Notes under the pieces: generated by a model
Seen by the model: the letters and a program-made list of their open reading frames with translations, nothing else
Told to the model about the DNA's origin: nothing
The model's database searches: none
Assembly: GCA_017521485.1 (NCBI GenBank)
Contig: JAFXCL010000005.1
Coordinates: 22,681-86,680, forward strand
Length of the DNA: 64,000 bases
Reading direction: 5' to 3'
From: Oscillospiraceae bacterium
Lineage (GTDB): Bacteria > Bacillota > Clostridia > Oscillospirales > Oscillospiraceae
Shown here: positions 41,864-50,609 of the stretch, piece after piece
How the letters are laid out: each line of letters opens with the position of its first letter
Numbering within the stretch: the stretch's first letter is position 1
Program-made: the position numbers and the translations under genes

Positions 41864-42622
41864 TTATAACCTCACAATAATATCGTTGTTTCTAAGTTCT
41901 TGTTTCAGGTCAGGGATTCTTATCTGCCCGAAGTGGAATACGGACGCTGCCAAGGCTGCATCGATGGTGGGAATGGCATGGAACAAATCTGTGAAATGCT
42001 GCACGCTGCCTGCACCGCCGGAGGCGATCACCGGCACATTCACCGCATCGCACACGGCTTTTAGCATTGGGGTGTCAAAGCCCTGCTTCACACCGTCGGT
42101 GTCAATGGAATTGACGACCACCTCGCCTGCGCCCAGTGCCACGCCTTTCTTGATCCAGGAGATTGCCTCCATACCCGTATCCTCTCTGCCGCCCTTGGCA
42201 AAGACACGGAAGCTTCCGTCCACCCGCTTCACATCTACCGACAGCACCACGCACTGACTGCCGTATTTTTGTGCTGCATCGTAAATCAGCTGGGGGTTGC
42301 GGATCGCACCGGAATTGACGCTGACCTTGTCCGCACCGCATTTTAACACCCGGTCAAAATCCTCTACTGTGTTAATGCCGCCGCCCACCGTCAGGGGAAT
42401 AAAGATCTGGGATGCCACCTGACGCAAAACATCGGTAAACAGCTGCCGCCCCTCGGAAGACGCGGTAATGTCATAAAACACCAGCTCGTCGGCGCCGTTA
42501 TCTGAGTAAAACTTCGCCAATTCAATGGGTGAGGACACATCCGCAAGGCCCTGAAAGTTTGTACCTTTCACAACCCTGCCGTTTTTAATATCCAGACAGG
42601 GAATGATCCGTTTTGTAATCAT
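41864..42622 (-). CDS. hisF: Imidazole glycerol phosphate synthase, cyclase subunit
   Basis: A 252-residue TIM barrel that uses ammonia from HisH to make IGP and AICAR. Catalytic Asp in IPCLDIKNGRVVKG and Asp in NSIDTDGVKQGFD, plus VIASGGAG. Overlaps hisA by 4 nt. Confidence 0.97.
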   Translation of the reverse strand: MITKRIIPCLDIKNGRVVKGTNFQGLADVSSPIELAKFYSDNGADELVFYDITASSEGRQLFTDVLRQVASQIFIPLTVGGGINTVEDFDRVLKCGADKVSVNSGAIRNPQLIYDAAQKYGSQCVVLSVDVKRVDGSFRVFAKGGREDTGMEAISWIKKGVALGAGEVVVNSIDTDGVKQGFDTPMLKAVCDAVNVPVIASGGAGSVQHFTDLFHAIPTIDAALAASVFHFGQIRIPDLKQELRNNDIIVRL

Positions 42623-43332
42623 TTCGCCACCTCCAGTGCCTCTTTTAAGTCAATTGCTCCGGTATAGTAGGCTTTTCCGATGATCGCACCGTAGATATCC
42701 ATTTGCCGCAGCTGCCGGATATCGTCTATGGTGGACACACCCCCGGAGGCGGTAATATCCAGCTGGAATTTTTGGGAAAGCTGCCGGTAGAGTGCAAGGT
42801 TTGTGCCCTGCATTGCCCCGTCCTTGGAAATATCGGTGCAAATAATATTTTTCACGCCGATTGCTTCCATTTTCTGCAGGAAATTTTCCAGTGTCACCGC
42901 GGAGGTTTCCAGCCAGCCTTTGATGGCAATATAGCCGTCCTTTACATCTGCGCCCACGGCGATTTTGTCGCCGTATTTTTCTGCCGCTGCCCGCAAAAAT
43001 GCCTCGTCGTTCACTGCAGCCGTGCCTAAAATCACCCGGGAAACACCAGCATTTAAGTAGCGCGCCACCGTTTCCATACTGCGGATACCGCCACCGATCT
43101 CCACAAACAAGCCAGTTTCCTTGGCTACCTGTTCCACAACACAAATGTTGGGAGTCGTGCCGTCCTTTGCCCCCTCTAAGTCTACCATATGGATATGGGT
43201 ACAGCCTTTTGCTTCAAAATCCCGGGCAATTTCTATAGGATTTTCGCTGTAAACGGTCATATTGGCATAGTCGCCCTTATAAAGTCGCACCGCCTTTTTT
43301 TCATATAAATCGATTGCCGGAAACAGGATCAT
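42619..43332 (-). CDS. hisA: ProFAR isomerase
   Basis: A 237-residue half-symmetrical barrel, paralogous to HisF, with FPAIDLYEKKAVRLYKGDY, HMVDLEGAKDG, VEIGGGIRS, TDISKDGAMQG and TASGGVSTIDD. It catalyses the Amadori isomerisation of ProFAR. Overlaps hisH by 4 nt. Confidence 0.96.
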   Translation of the reverse strand: MILFPAIDLYEKKAVRLYKGDYANMTVYSENPIEIARDFEAKGCTHIHMVDLEGAKDGTTPNICVVEQVAKETGLFVEIGGGIRSMETVARYLNAGVSRVILGTAAVNDEAFLRAAAEKYGDKIAVGADVKDGYIAIKGWLETSAVTLENFLQKMEAIGVKNIICTDISKDGAMQGTNLALYRQLSQKFQLDITASGGVSTIDDIRQLRQMDIYGAIIGKAYYTGAIDLKEALEVAK

Positions 43333-43949
43333 ACGGTTTCCTCACTTTCGCAAAAGGCACGCAGGATGCTAAGACCCACTTCCCCGCTTTTTTCCGGGTG
43401 GAACTGACAGCCCATCACATTTCCCTGCTGGACTGCCGCCGTGACATCTTTGCCGTACTCAGCAGTAGCGATCACACTCCCAGCACTGGGGTCTACATAG
43501 AAGCTATGGACAAAGTAGACACAGTCTCCCTCTTTTATGTAGCGCAAAAGCTTACTTTCCTTTGTGAATTTCAGGGCGTTCCAGCCGATGTGGGGGATCT
43601 TCAATTCCGCCGGGATCGTACCCTCCATGGGAATCACACTGCCTTTTAGCAGTCCCAAACCGATATGCTCGCCGAATTCATAGCTTTTCTCAAATAATAG
43701 CTGCATACCAAGGCAAATGCCCATGATCTCCTTTCCCTGGGATGCCTGCTCTTTAACGAGCACATCCAGTCCGGAAGCCTGTAATTTTTTTGCCGCGTCC
43801 GCAAACGCGCCCACACCGGGCAGGATCAGCTTTTCTGCCTGTTCGATCACATCCGGGTGGGAGGTAACTACCGCATCTGCGCCGATCCGCTCCAAAGAGG
43901 AGCAAAGGGAAAACAAATTTCCCACGCCGTAGTCAATGATCGCGATCAT
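43329..43949 (-). CDS. hisH: Imidazole glycerol phosphate synthase, glutaminase subunit
   Basis: A 206-residue class I glutamine amidotransferase with the nucleophile Cys in GICLGMQLLFE and the His/Glu pair in GCQFHPEKSGEVG. It forms a complex with HisF. Overlaps hisB by 4 nt. Confidence 0.96.
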   Translation of the reverse strand: MIAIIDYGVGNLFSLCSSLERIGADAVVTSHPDVIEQAEKLILPGVGAFADAAKKLQASGLDVLVKEQASQGKEIMGICLGMQLLFEKSYEFGEHIGLGLLKGSVIPMEGTIPAELKIPHIGWNALKFTKESKLLRYIKEGDCVYFVHSFYVDPSAGSVIATAEYGKDVTAAVQQGNVMGCQFHPEKSGEVGLSILRAFCESEETV

Positions 43950-44536
43950 CCTAAGATCCCCTTTGTAGACGGAATTTCATTTGCAAATGCCTGGTCAATG
44001 GCAACTGCCTTTTTAAGACTTCTGGCAACGGATTTGAAAGCACCCTCAATAATGTGGTGAGAGTTGCTGCCGCACAGCTGGCGCAGGTGGAGGGTAATGC
44101 CTGCATCTCTTGCAAAAGCAATGAAAAACTCCTGACACAGCTCTGTGTCAAAATCCCCCACCTTTTCGGTGGGAATTTCCAAGGCGTAATAGCAGCTGCC
44201 CCTGCCGGAAATATCCACAGCAGTCAAAATCAGACTTTCATCCATCGCCAGGGTGGTATCGCCGTAGCGGATAATGCCCTTTTTGTCGCCTAATGCCTCT
44301 GCAAAGGCTTTGCCCAAACAAATGCCGATGTCCTCTACGGTGTGGTGGTAATCCACATCGGTATCCCCCTTGCAGGTAACCGTCAGGTCAAAGCGGCCGT
44401 GTTTTGCAAATAGGGTGAGCATATGGTCCAGAAATCCGCAGCCGGTGCGGCAGTCGGATGCCCCTGTGCCGTCTAAATTCAGTGTCAGGGAAATAGCTGT
44501 CTCCCCGGTGGTTCTATCAATTTGGGCTGTTCTCAT
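43946..44536 (-). CDS. hisB: Imidazoleglycerol-phosphate dehydratase
   Basis: A 196-residue monofunctional dehydratase. The duplicated metal motifs are DYHHTVEDIGI with GFLDHMLTLFAKHGRFD and the CGSNSHHIIEGAFK block. It lacks the N-terminal phosphatase of enterobacterial HisB. Overlaps hisC by 4 nt. Confidence 0.97.
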   Translation of the reverse strand: MRTAQIDRTTGETAISLTLNLDGTGASDCRTGCGFLDHMLTLFAKHGRFDLTVTCKGDTDVDYHHTVEDIGICLGKAFAEALGDKKGIIRYGDTTLAMDESLILTAVDISGRGSCYYALEIPTEKVGDFDTELCQEFFIAFARDAGITLHLRQLCGSNSHHIIEGAFKSVARSLKKAVAIDQAFANEIPSTKGILG

Positions 44537-45588
44537 TGTTGTTCCTCCAAAATCTCTGTTATGGTTTTCACCAATGTCTCCATTTGTGCTTTTGTGCCGA
44601 TGGTGATGCGGCTAAACTGGGCGATCCGCGCCTTTGTAAAGTGCCGCACCAGCACGCCCCGCTTCTTCAGCTCCCCATACAGCTTTCCGCCGTCGATCCG
44701 ATCTGACTTGGCAAAGACGAAGTTTGCCTTGGAGGGAAGCACTGTAAAGCCAAGCGCCTCCAACTGCTCGGTTGTCCACTGTCGGTTTTCCATAATGGTC
44801 TTGGCGTTTTCCATATAATAGCTGTTTTCTTCCAGTGCCGCAACCCCGGCAAACTCTGTCATCCGGTTCACATTATAGGGGTTTGTAGAATAGCGGATGG
44901 TGTTCAGGTCAGCGATCAGCTTTTCATTGCCGATGGCAAAGCCCAGCCGGGCGCCAGCCATAGACCTGGATTTGGAGAAGGTCTGCACCACCAGCAGATT
45001 TTCATAGGTATCTACCAAAGATACCGCGCTTTCTCCGCCGAAGTCCACGTAGGCTTCGTCGATGATCACCACATTGTCAGGGTTACCCTTTACGATTGCC
45101 TCGATGCTTGACAGAGGCAGGCACAGACCGGTGGGTGCGTTGGGATTGGCGATCACAACGGTCTTTCCAATGCCCACATAATCCTGCACATCAATGGAAA
45201 AATCCGCTTTCAAAGGAATTTCGGTGTAGGGAATGTGATTGAGCTGGGCAAACACCGGATAAAAGCCGTAGGTAATGTCCGGAAAGGCAAGATCATCTCC
45301 AAATGCCATAAAGGCGAAGTTGAGCACCTCGTCTGAGCCGTTGGACACGATCACCTGTTCCGGCTTTACGCCGTAAACCTCTGCAAGCTTCCCCCGCAAA
45401 GCGGTGCTCTCCGGGTCGGAATACAGCTGCAGCTTGCCGCACTGCTCCGTTACCGCCGCCAAAACGCCGGCAGATGGCCCAAAGGGAGATTCATTGGTAT
45501 TGAGTTTTACATACTGCATATCCCGGGGCTGTTCGCCAGGGGTGTATGGGGTAAGCCGGGTGTATTTTTCTGAAAAAAATCTGCTCAT
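44533..45588 (-). CDS. hisC: Histidinol-phosphate aminotransferase
   Basis: A 351-residue fold-type I PLP enzyme. It shows KLNTNESPFGPS, VSNGSDEVLNFAF, NPNAPTG and the PLP Lys in QTFSKSRSMAGARLG. Overlaps hisD by 4 nt. Confidence 0.95.
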   Translation of the reverse strand: MSRFFSEKYTRLTPYTPGEQPRDMQYVKLNTNESPFGPSAGVLAAVTEQCGKLQLYSDPESTALRGKLAEVYGVKPEQVIVSNGSDEVLNFAFMAFGDDLAFPDITYGFYPVFAQLNHIPYTEIPLKADFSIDVQDYVGIGKTVVIANPNAPTGLCLPLSSIEAIVKGNPDNVVIIDEAYVDFGGESAVSLVDTYENLLVVQTFSKSRSMAGARLGFAIGNEKLIADLNTIRYSTNPYNVNRMTEFAGVAALEENSYYMENAKTIMENRQWTTEQLEALGFTVLPSKANFVFAKSDRIDGGKLYGELKKRGVLVRHFTKARIAQFSRITIGTKAQMETLVKTITEILEEQQ

Positions 45589-46868
45589 TTTTGATCCTCG
45601 AAACGAATCGTGGCACTTTTTGCGTGGGCATCCAAGCCCTCCTTGTGGGCAAAGAACGCGATCTGATCCGCCACTTTCCCAAGTGCCGCTTCCGTATAGT
45701 AAGTAAACTGGGTCTTCTTCACAAAATCGTCCACGGACAAGGGGGAAGAGAACCGGGCTGTTCCGCTGGTGGGCAGGGTGTGGTTCGGTCCGGCAAAATA
45801 ATCCCCCAAGGCCTCCGGGCAGTACTTGCCCATAAAGATAGAACCGGCGTGTTTTACCTTGTCCAAATAGTCAAAGGGGTTGTCCACACACAGCTCCAGA
45901 TGCTCCGGTGCGATCTGGTTGGCAATGTCGATTGCCAACATCAGGTTGTCTTCTGCCACAATGATTTTACCATTTTTGTCAATAGACGCCCGGGCAATTT
46001 CTGCTCTGGGCAAAAGCGGAATTTGCTTTTCCAGCTCCGCACTTACTTCCTCGGCAAAGGCGCGGCTGTCGGTCACCAGTACCGCACTTGCCATTTTGTC
46101 GTGCTCCGCCTGAGAAAGAAGGTCTGCCGCCACAAAACGGGGGTTGGCTGTAGAATCCGCCACCACCAATATCTCGCTGGGGCCTGCGATCATATCGATA
46201 GACACCTTGCCGAACACCTGCTTTTTGGCTTCTGCCACATAGGCATTGCCGGGACCTACGATCTTATCCACCTTGGGGATACTTTCCGTACCGTAAGCCA
46301 GTGCCGCCACTGCCTGTGCGCCGCCTACCTTAAAGATCCGGTCCACACCCGCAATTTTCGCAGCCGCCAAAATCACGGAACTGACCTTGCCGTCCTTGCC
46401 GGGAGGTGTCACCATTACGATCTGGGCGCAGCCTGCGATCTTTGCGGGAATGGAGTCCATCAGCACCGTAGAGGGGTAGGACGCCGTACCGCCGGGCACA
46501 TATAAGCCCACCTTTTCAATGGGGGTCACCTTCTGTCCGATCACCACGCCGTCCTTTTCATTGAGGATAAAGCTGTTTCGCACCTGCTTTTCGTGGTAGG
46601 CACGGATATTGGCAGCCGCCTGGCGTAAAATTTCCAGAAATTCCGGTTCTACGGAAGAAAAGGCTTCCTCGATCTCCTCCCCGGTCACCTCCAAGGCGCT
46701 TAGCTGCACCTTATCGAACTGGGCAGCATAATCATAGAGGGCGCGGTCGCCCTTTTCCACCACGGTTGCAATGATCTTCGCGACCGCGCCCTCTACATTA
46801 GCGGAAATATTCTCCCGGGCAAAAATCTCTTCATTGCTTACTTGCCCGTAGTTGTAAATCTTAATCAC
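45585..46868 (-). CDS. hisD: Histidinol dehydrogenase
   Basis: A 427-residue zinc enzyme for the last two oxidations to histidine. GLYVPGGTASYPSTVLM, GAQAVAALAYGTESIPKVDKI, AGPSEILVVAD, EHDKMASAVLVT and NHTLPTSGTARFSSPLSV are family blocks that include the catalytic Glu/His region. Overlaps hisG by 8 nt. Confidence 0.97.
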   Translation of the reverse strand: MIKIYNYGQVSNEEIFARENISANVEGAVAKIIATVVEKGDRALYDYAAQFDKVQLSALEVTGEEIEEAFSSVEPEFLEILRQAAANIRAYHEKQVRNSFILNEKDGVVIGQKVTPIEKVGLYVPGGTASYPSTVLMDSIPAKIAGCAQIVMVTPPGKDGKVSSVILAAAKIAGVDRIFKVGGAQAVAALAYGTESIPKVDKIVGPGNAYVAEAKKQVFGKVSIDMIAGPSEILVVADSTANPRFVAADLLSQAEHDKMASAVLVTDSRAFAEEVSAELEKQIPLLPRAEIARASIDKNGKIIVAEDNLMLAIDIANQIAPEHLELCVDNPFDYLDKVKHAGSIFMGKYCPEALGDYFAGPNHTLPTSGTARFSSPLSVDDFVKKTQFTYYTEAALGKVADQIAFFAHKEGLDAHAKSATIRFEDQK

Positions 46869-47490
46869 AGTTGTTCACCTGGTTTCTGATGCTGCACAGA
46901 ATATCCTCCATCTGCGCGCCTTTAAATTGGAAGCTTGCCTTATTGGCAATCAGTCTTGCGCTGATGGGCAGAATAGTCTGCATCACCGCAAGGTTGTTTT
47001 CTTTCAGGGTCGTGCCGGTTTCCACAATGTCCACGATCACATCGGAAAGTCCCAAAATGGGGGCAAGCTCGATAGAGCCGTTGAGCTTAATTATATCGAT
47101 CTGCCGACCGATGCCTGCATAGTAAGTGGCAGCGATGTTTGTAAATTTGGTGGCAACACGGAGTGTGCGGTTTTCATTGTCCCGAAAATCTGCCGGGGCA
47201 GCCACTGCCATACGGCATTTGCCCAGCTCCAGATCTAAAAGCTCATACACATCCGGTTCGTACTCCAGCAAGATATCCTTGCCGGCAACGCCAATGTCTG
47301 CCGCGCCCCGCTCCACATAGATAGCAACATCCGAGGGCTTGACCCAGAAGTAGCGAACCTGCTTTTCCGGGTTCTCGAAGATCAGCTTCCGGTTGTTTTC
47401 CTTAATAGAGGGGCACTCAAAGCCTGCTTTTTCAAACATGGCGTATACTTTTTCACCTAGTCTGCCCTTGGGCAGTGCAACATTTAGCAT
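46861..47490 (-). CDS. hisG: ATP phosphoribosyltransferase, short form
   Basis: A 209-residue short HisG, the first committed enzyme, with ALPKGRLGEK, DIGVAGKDILLE and the PRPP loop VDIVETGTTLKEN. It lacks the C-terminal regulatory domain of long HisG and therefore needs HisZ, which is encoded directly upstream (7-nt overlap). Confidence 0.96.
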   Translation of the reverse strand: MLNVALPKGRLGEKVYAMFEKAGFECPSIKENNRKLIFENPEKQVRYFWVKPSDVAIYVERGAADIGVAGKDILLEYEPDVYELLDLELGKCRMAVAAPADFRDNENRTLRVATKFTNIAATYYAGIGRQIDIIKLNGSIELAPILGLSDVIVDIVETGTTLKENNLAVMQTILPISARLIANKASFQFKGAQMEDILCSIRNQVNNCD

Positions 47491-48575
47491 AATGCACCCT
47501 CCTTGTTAAGCTTCAAAAGCTGGCGGTAGCGAAGCTTTTGGGGAATTGCCTTCTGGGTGCTGACGGTCTTTCCCTGACTTGTCAGCTCTGTAACCGCCTT
47601 TGCCAGCGCCATTTTGTCGGTGTCAGCATCGTACAGCAGCAGCACATCCACATCAAACGGTGCGTCCTCTGCCGGCAGCTGTTCCAAAAGGTCCAGATAC
47701 ACCGCAAAGCCAACCGCCCCTGCCCGGCGCTCCAGCTTCTGCATCAGCTTATCGTACTGACCGCCGGCTAAAACACTTTCGCAAATGCCGCTTAAAAAGC
47801 CCTGGAACACAATGCCGTTGTAGTAGTTCATATTATTCACTGCGGAAAAATCGAAAATGATCTTATCCGCCCAAGGCAGCTGATCGAGAAGATCGGATAA
47901 GGCTTGCAGTTCCTGCAATGCCTCCTGTCCGCAAGTTAAGGCTTCTAAGTGCTTTAGCACCTTGCTGCGTGTGCCGTAAGCACCCATCAAAAGCATCAGC
48001 TGGGTATCCTCCACGGCGTACTGCTGGCAGATCCGGGAAAGATCGTGGGGATTCTTACTCTTCATACAGTCCATGACCTTTTGCCGGAAGCTTTGGTCCG
48101 GGCAGATCTTGTCCAGCACTGCGGAGAGTATTCCCAGATGGGAGATCTGGAGCACAAAATCACTGGAGATCAGGGCAAGGCTCTGGGCAGCCAGAGAAAG
48201 GGTCTCGAAAATATCATACAGGTCAATGTCACCAATGCACTCCAGGCCTGCCTGCATAATCTCTTTAAACTTACGGGTATTCTCAGAGACCCGGTACACA
48301 TTTTCATTATAATAGACCTTTTGCTTGCAGCCGGGGGCATCCTCGCCGTTTTTAATGATGGAAAGGGTCACATCCGGCTTTAAGGCAAGGAGCTTTCCGT
48401 TGGTGTCGTTAAAGGTAATGATCCGGTCGCTCACTAGAAAATCTTTATTTTGAATATAGTATTCATAAGGCTCAAATTTGCTCATTTTGTAGGGCGAATA
48501 GCCATACTGCCGGTACAGCGCCCGCAGAGCAAAAACCGCCTTTTCTTCATTTTTTAAGATCTTGGTATCAAGCAT
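47484..48575 (-). CDS. hisZ: ATP phosphoribosyltransferase regulatory subunit
   Basis: A 363-residue histidyl-tRNA-synthetase-like protein that forms the hetero-octamer with short HisG and carries histidine feedback. HisRS-like motifs are present (RALYRQYGYSPYKMSKFEPY, LALKPDVTLSIIKN), but there is no C-terminal anticodon-binding domain. Overlaps the yerC-like gene by 8 nt. Confidence 0.93.
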   Translation of the reverse strand: MLDTKILKNEEKAVFALRALYRQYGYSPYKMSKFEPYEYYIQNKDFLVSDRIITFNDTNGKLLALKPDVTLSIIKNGEDAPGCKQKVYYNENVYRVSENTRKFKEIMQAGLECIGDIDLYDIFETLSLAAQSLALISSDFVLQISHLGILSAVLDKICPDQSFRQKVMDCMKSKNPHDLSRICQQYAVEDTQLMLLMGAYGTRSKVLKHLEALTCGQEALQELQALSDLLDQLPWADKIIFDFSAVNNMNYYNGIVFQGFLSGICESVLAGGQYDKLMQKLERRAGAVGFAVYLDLLEQLPAEDAPFDVDVLLLYDADTDKMALAKAVTELTSQGKTVSTQKAIPQKLRYRQLLKLNKEGALC

Positions 48576-48858
48576 CGTCTTTTAATCTCCCAATCACATT
48601 CTTGTAGCCACCTGCGCCGTACTCATAAGCACGGCTGACACGGCTGATGGTTGCCGTGCTTGCGCCGGTCTCCTTACAAATCGCTGTATAACTGATGCCC
48701 TGGCTGAGCATTTGCGCAACTTGAAGTCTTTGGGAAAGATCCTGAACCTCCTTAATGGTGCAGATATCCTCTAAAAATGCATAGCATTCCTCTTTTGTCT
48801 TTAAGGAGAGAATTGCCTTGCACAGCTCATCTGTGCTTTTTGTATACCAGTTTTGCAT
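48568..48858 (-). CDS. yerC: YerC/TrpR-like regulator of the his operon
   Basis: A 96-residue all-helical TrpR-superfamily protein (YerC/YecD group). The core is QDLSQRLQVAQMLSQGISYT and the recognition helix is ETGASTATISRVSRAY. As first gene of the his operon it is the obvious candidate to repress it with histidine as co-repressor, as TrpR-family HisR does elsewhere; this is inference. AAAGGGG lies upstream of the ATG. Confidence 0.92.
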   Translation of the reverse strand: MQNWYTKSTDELCKAILSLKTKEECYAFLEDICTIKEVQDLSQRLQVAQMLSQGISYTAICKETGASTATISRVSRAYEYGAGGYKNVIGRLKDDA

Positions 48859-48882
48859 ACAATAACCCCTTTATAGCGCTTT

Positions 48883-48933
48883 CACGCTTTAGTGTGATAA
48901 AATGTATTATATATTATTTATAAGGAATGTCAA
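48883..48933 (-). promoter_or_regulatory. his operon promoter with palindromic operator
   Basis: On the minus strand a perfect TTGACA (complement of 48928-48933) and perfect TATAAT (complement of 48906-48911) are 16 bp apart. Just downstream, at about +4 to +20, lies CACACTAAAGCGTG (complement of 48883-48896), an imperfect palindrome with 5-bp arms. Its position over the start region suits a repressor. Confidence 0.65.
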
Positions 48934-48969
48934 TAGGGATTTTGCCTGATTTTCAAAAGTATTTGCGCC

Positions 48970-48998
48970 TTGCTTTTCACATACCTGTGATATATAAT
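48970..48998 (+). promoter_or_regulatory. Promoter of the acetyltransferase gene
   Basis: TTGCTT (48970-48975) and a perfect TATAAT (48993-48998) are 17 bp apart, divergent from the his promoter. Confidence 0.65.
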
Positions 48999-49025
48999 TG
49001 TGGTAAACAACTAAGGATGATAAAA

Positions 49026-49547
49026 ATGAATGTTTTTTTGAGACAATGCACTCCGGAAGATCTGTCTGAACTTCGGAAAATCTCCATAGACACCTATTTT
49101 GAGACTTTTGAAAAGTTCAATTCCAAGGAAAATATGGATGCCTATCTGGAAAGTGCTTTCAATCTGCCGAAACTCCGGAAAGAATTAAGCGACCCCCATT
49201 CCCAGTTTTATTTTCTTTCCTGTGACGGGGTTCTTGCAGGCTACCTTAAAATAAACGAAGGGCCTTCCCAGACGGAAATTCACGACGAAAAGTCTTTGGA
49301 AATTGAACGGTTTTATATTCTTTCTGCCTTTCAGGGCGGGGGTATGGGTCAGTTTCTGATGGATCAGGCACTTTCCATAGCCATTGCCCGGAAAAAGGAT
49401 TATGTATGGCTAGGGGTTTGGGAGCATAACGAAAAAGCAAAGCGGTTTTATAAAAAGAACGGCTTTTTCAGAATCGGTGCCCACAGCTTTGTAATGGGCG
49501 ATGATGACCAAACAGACTTTGTTCTGCGGAAGGATTTGACACCGTAA
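49026..49547 (+). CDS. GNAT N-acetyltransferase (PaiA-like)
   Basis: A 173-residue acetyl-CoA-dependent acetyltransferase. The acetyl-CoA pyrophosphate loop is AFQGGGMGQFLM, with the preceding strand LEIERFYI and the C-terminal FYKKNGFFRIGAH. ESAFNLPKLRKEL and FYFLSCDGVLAGYLKIN resemble PaiA spermidine/spermine acetyltransferases, but the substrate is not certain. AAGGA lies 8 nt before ATG 49026, and an ATG 9 nt upstream is too close to that site. Confidence 0.88.
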   Translation: MNVFLRQCTPEDLSELRKISIDTYFETFEKFNSKENMDAYLESAFNLPKLRKELSDPHSQFYFLSCDGVLAGYLKINEGPSQTEIHDEKSLEIERFYILSAFQGGGMGQFLMDQALSIAIARKKDYVWLGVWEHNEKAKRFYKKNGFFRIGAHSFVMGDDDQTDFVLRKDLTP

Positions 49548-49596
49548 ATCAGCGGTGATATAATATTTTATATGATAAAAAAAGGAGCGAATGATT

Positions 49597-50340
49597 ATGC
49601 GTTTTATTCCCAACATCAAGTATAACGAGTTGGAAAACAGCTTTTTGGACCTGTATCTGCCTGACGGTGCGTGCAAGGACCTAATCATCTGGTATCACGG
49701 TGGCGGCTTTGTGAATCTGGACCGCACCAAGATCGCCTTTGCAGAAGATCTGACCAAGGCCGGTGTGGGTGTTGCCTCTGTGGAGTACAGAATGTATACC
49801 CACGGCGCAAAGTTCCCGGATTTTATCGTGGACGGCGCAAATGCAGTAAAATTCCTCCAGGATAATATTCACACCTACGCAAATGTGGAGCGGATCTTCA
49901 TTTCCGGTCAGTCCGCTGGTGCTTACCTGACACTGATGCTGGCTTTCGATCAGCACTATCTGAAAGATGCCGGTGTTGACCCCATGAGCATTGCCGGCTT
50001 CCTGTCTGACAGTGCCCAGACCACCACCCACTTCAACGTTCTCAAGCGGGATCGGGATACCAATGGCAGTCTGGAACGGATCGACGATGCCGCTCCTTTG
50101 TATTATGTAAACCCAGATCTGAAGCTCAACAGCCTGCTTCTGATCTACTACACCAATGATGTCAAGTGCCGTCCGGAGCAAAACAAGCTCCTGTACGCAA
50201 GCATCTGCAAGCTCTGCCCGGATATTAAGGTAGAGCTGGTGGAGCTGCCCGGCAAGCACACCAACGGCTCTGAGCACCGCAACGAGCAGGGTACATTCGA
50301 CTATAACGACACAGTTCTGAAATTTATCAACAGTCTGTAA
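49597..50340 (+). CDS. Alpha/beta hydrolase (esterase/lipase-like)
   Basis: A 247-residue cytosolic hydrolase. WYHGGGF is the oxyanion-hole motif of the HSL-type subgroup and GQSAGAY contains the nucleophile Ser. A late His in PGKHTNGS and an acidic residue near IYYTNDVKC could complete the triad. No signal peptide. Substrate unknown. AAAGGAG is 9 nt from the ATG at 49597 but only 3 nt from the in-frame ATG at 49591, so I use the former. Confidence 0.85.
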   Translation: MRFIPNIKYNELENSFLDLYLPDGACKDLIIWYHGGGFVNLDRTKIAFAEDLTKAGVGVASVEYRMYTHGAKFPDFIVDGANAVKFLQDNIHTYANVERIFISGQSAGAYLTLMLAFDQHYLKDAGVDPMSIAGFLSDSAQTTTHFNVLKRDRDTNGSLERIDDAAPLYYVNPDLKLNSLLLIYYTNDVKCRPEQNKLLYASICKLCPDIKVELVELPGKHTNGSEHRNEQGTFDYNDTVLKFINSL

Positions 50341-50343
50341 TAT

Positions 50344-50385
50344 AAAAAATCACCGAAATACACAGTATTCCGGTGATTTTATTAT
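50344..50385. terminator. Terminator after the hydrolase gene
   Basis: AAAATCACCG (50346-50355) pairs with CGGTGATTTT (50371-50380) and an inner GAAATAC/GTATTC stem extends it, followed by ATTATTTA. Confidence 0.75.
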
Positions 50386-50410
50386 TTATCAATCAAAAAA
50401 GCCTCAAACT

Positions 50411-50487
50411 GTAGGGGGCGTCGCCTCGACGCCCCGCCCCGGAATTACCAAGGTTTCAAACGGGACGCAGTTCGCGGCGTCCCCTAC
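50411..50487. repeat. GTAGGGG...CCCCTAC element, GC-rich arms
   Basis: The element runs from GTAGGGGGCGTCGCCTCGAC through CGCCCC to GGGACGC...GCGTCCCCTAC. It has the same two-hairpin frame as 16886 and 27109, but the arms are GGGGCGTC/GACGCCCC and GGGACGC/GCGTCCC and a 30-bp centre replaces CCCGCGGG. Confidence 0.7.
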
Positions 50488-50609
50488 AACAAGCGCACCA
50501 ACAAATAGAAATTCATCTTCTCTCTGCAAAACTTTTTCCCACCATTGCATATTTTTTACCCCAGTGGCAAACAATACCTCCGTAAATTAAATGTAGGAGG
50601 TTTTTACAA

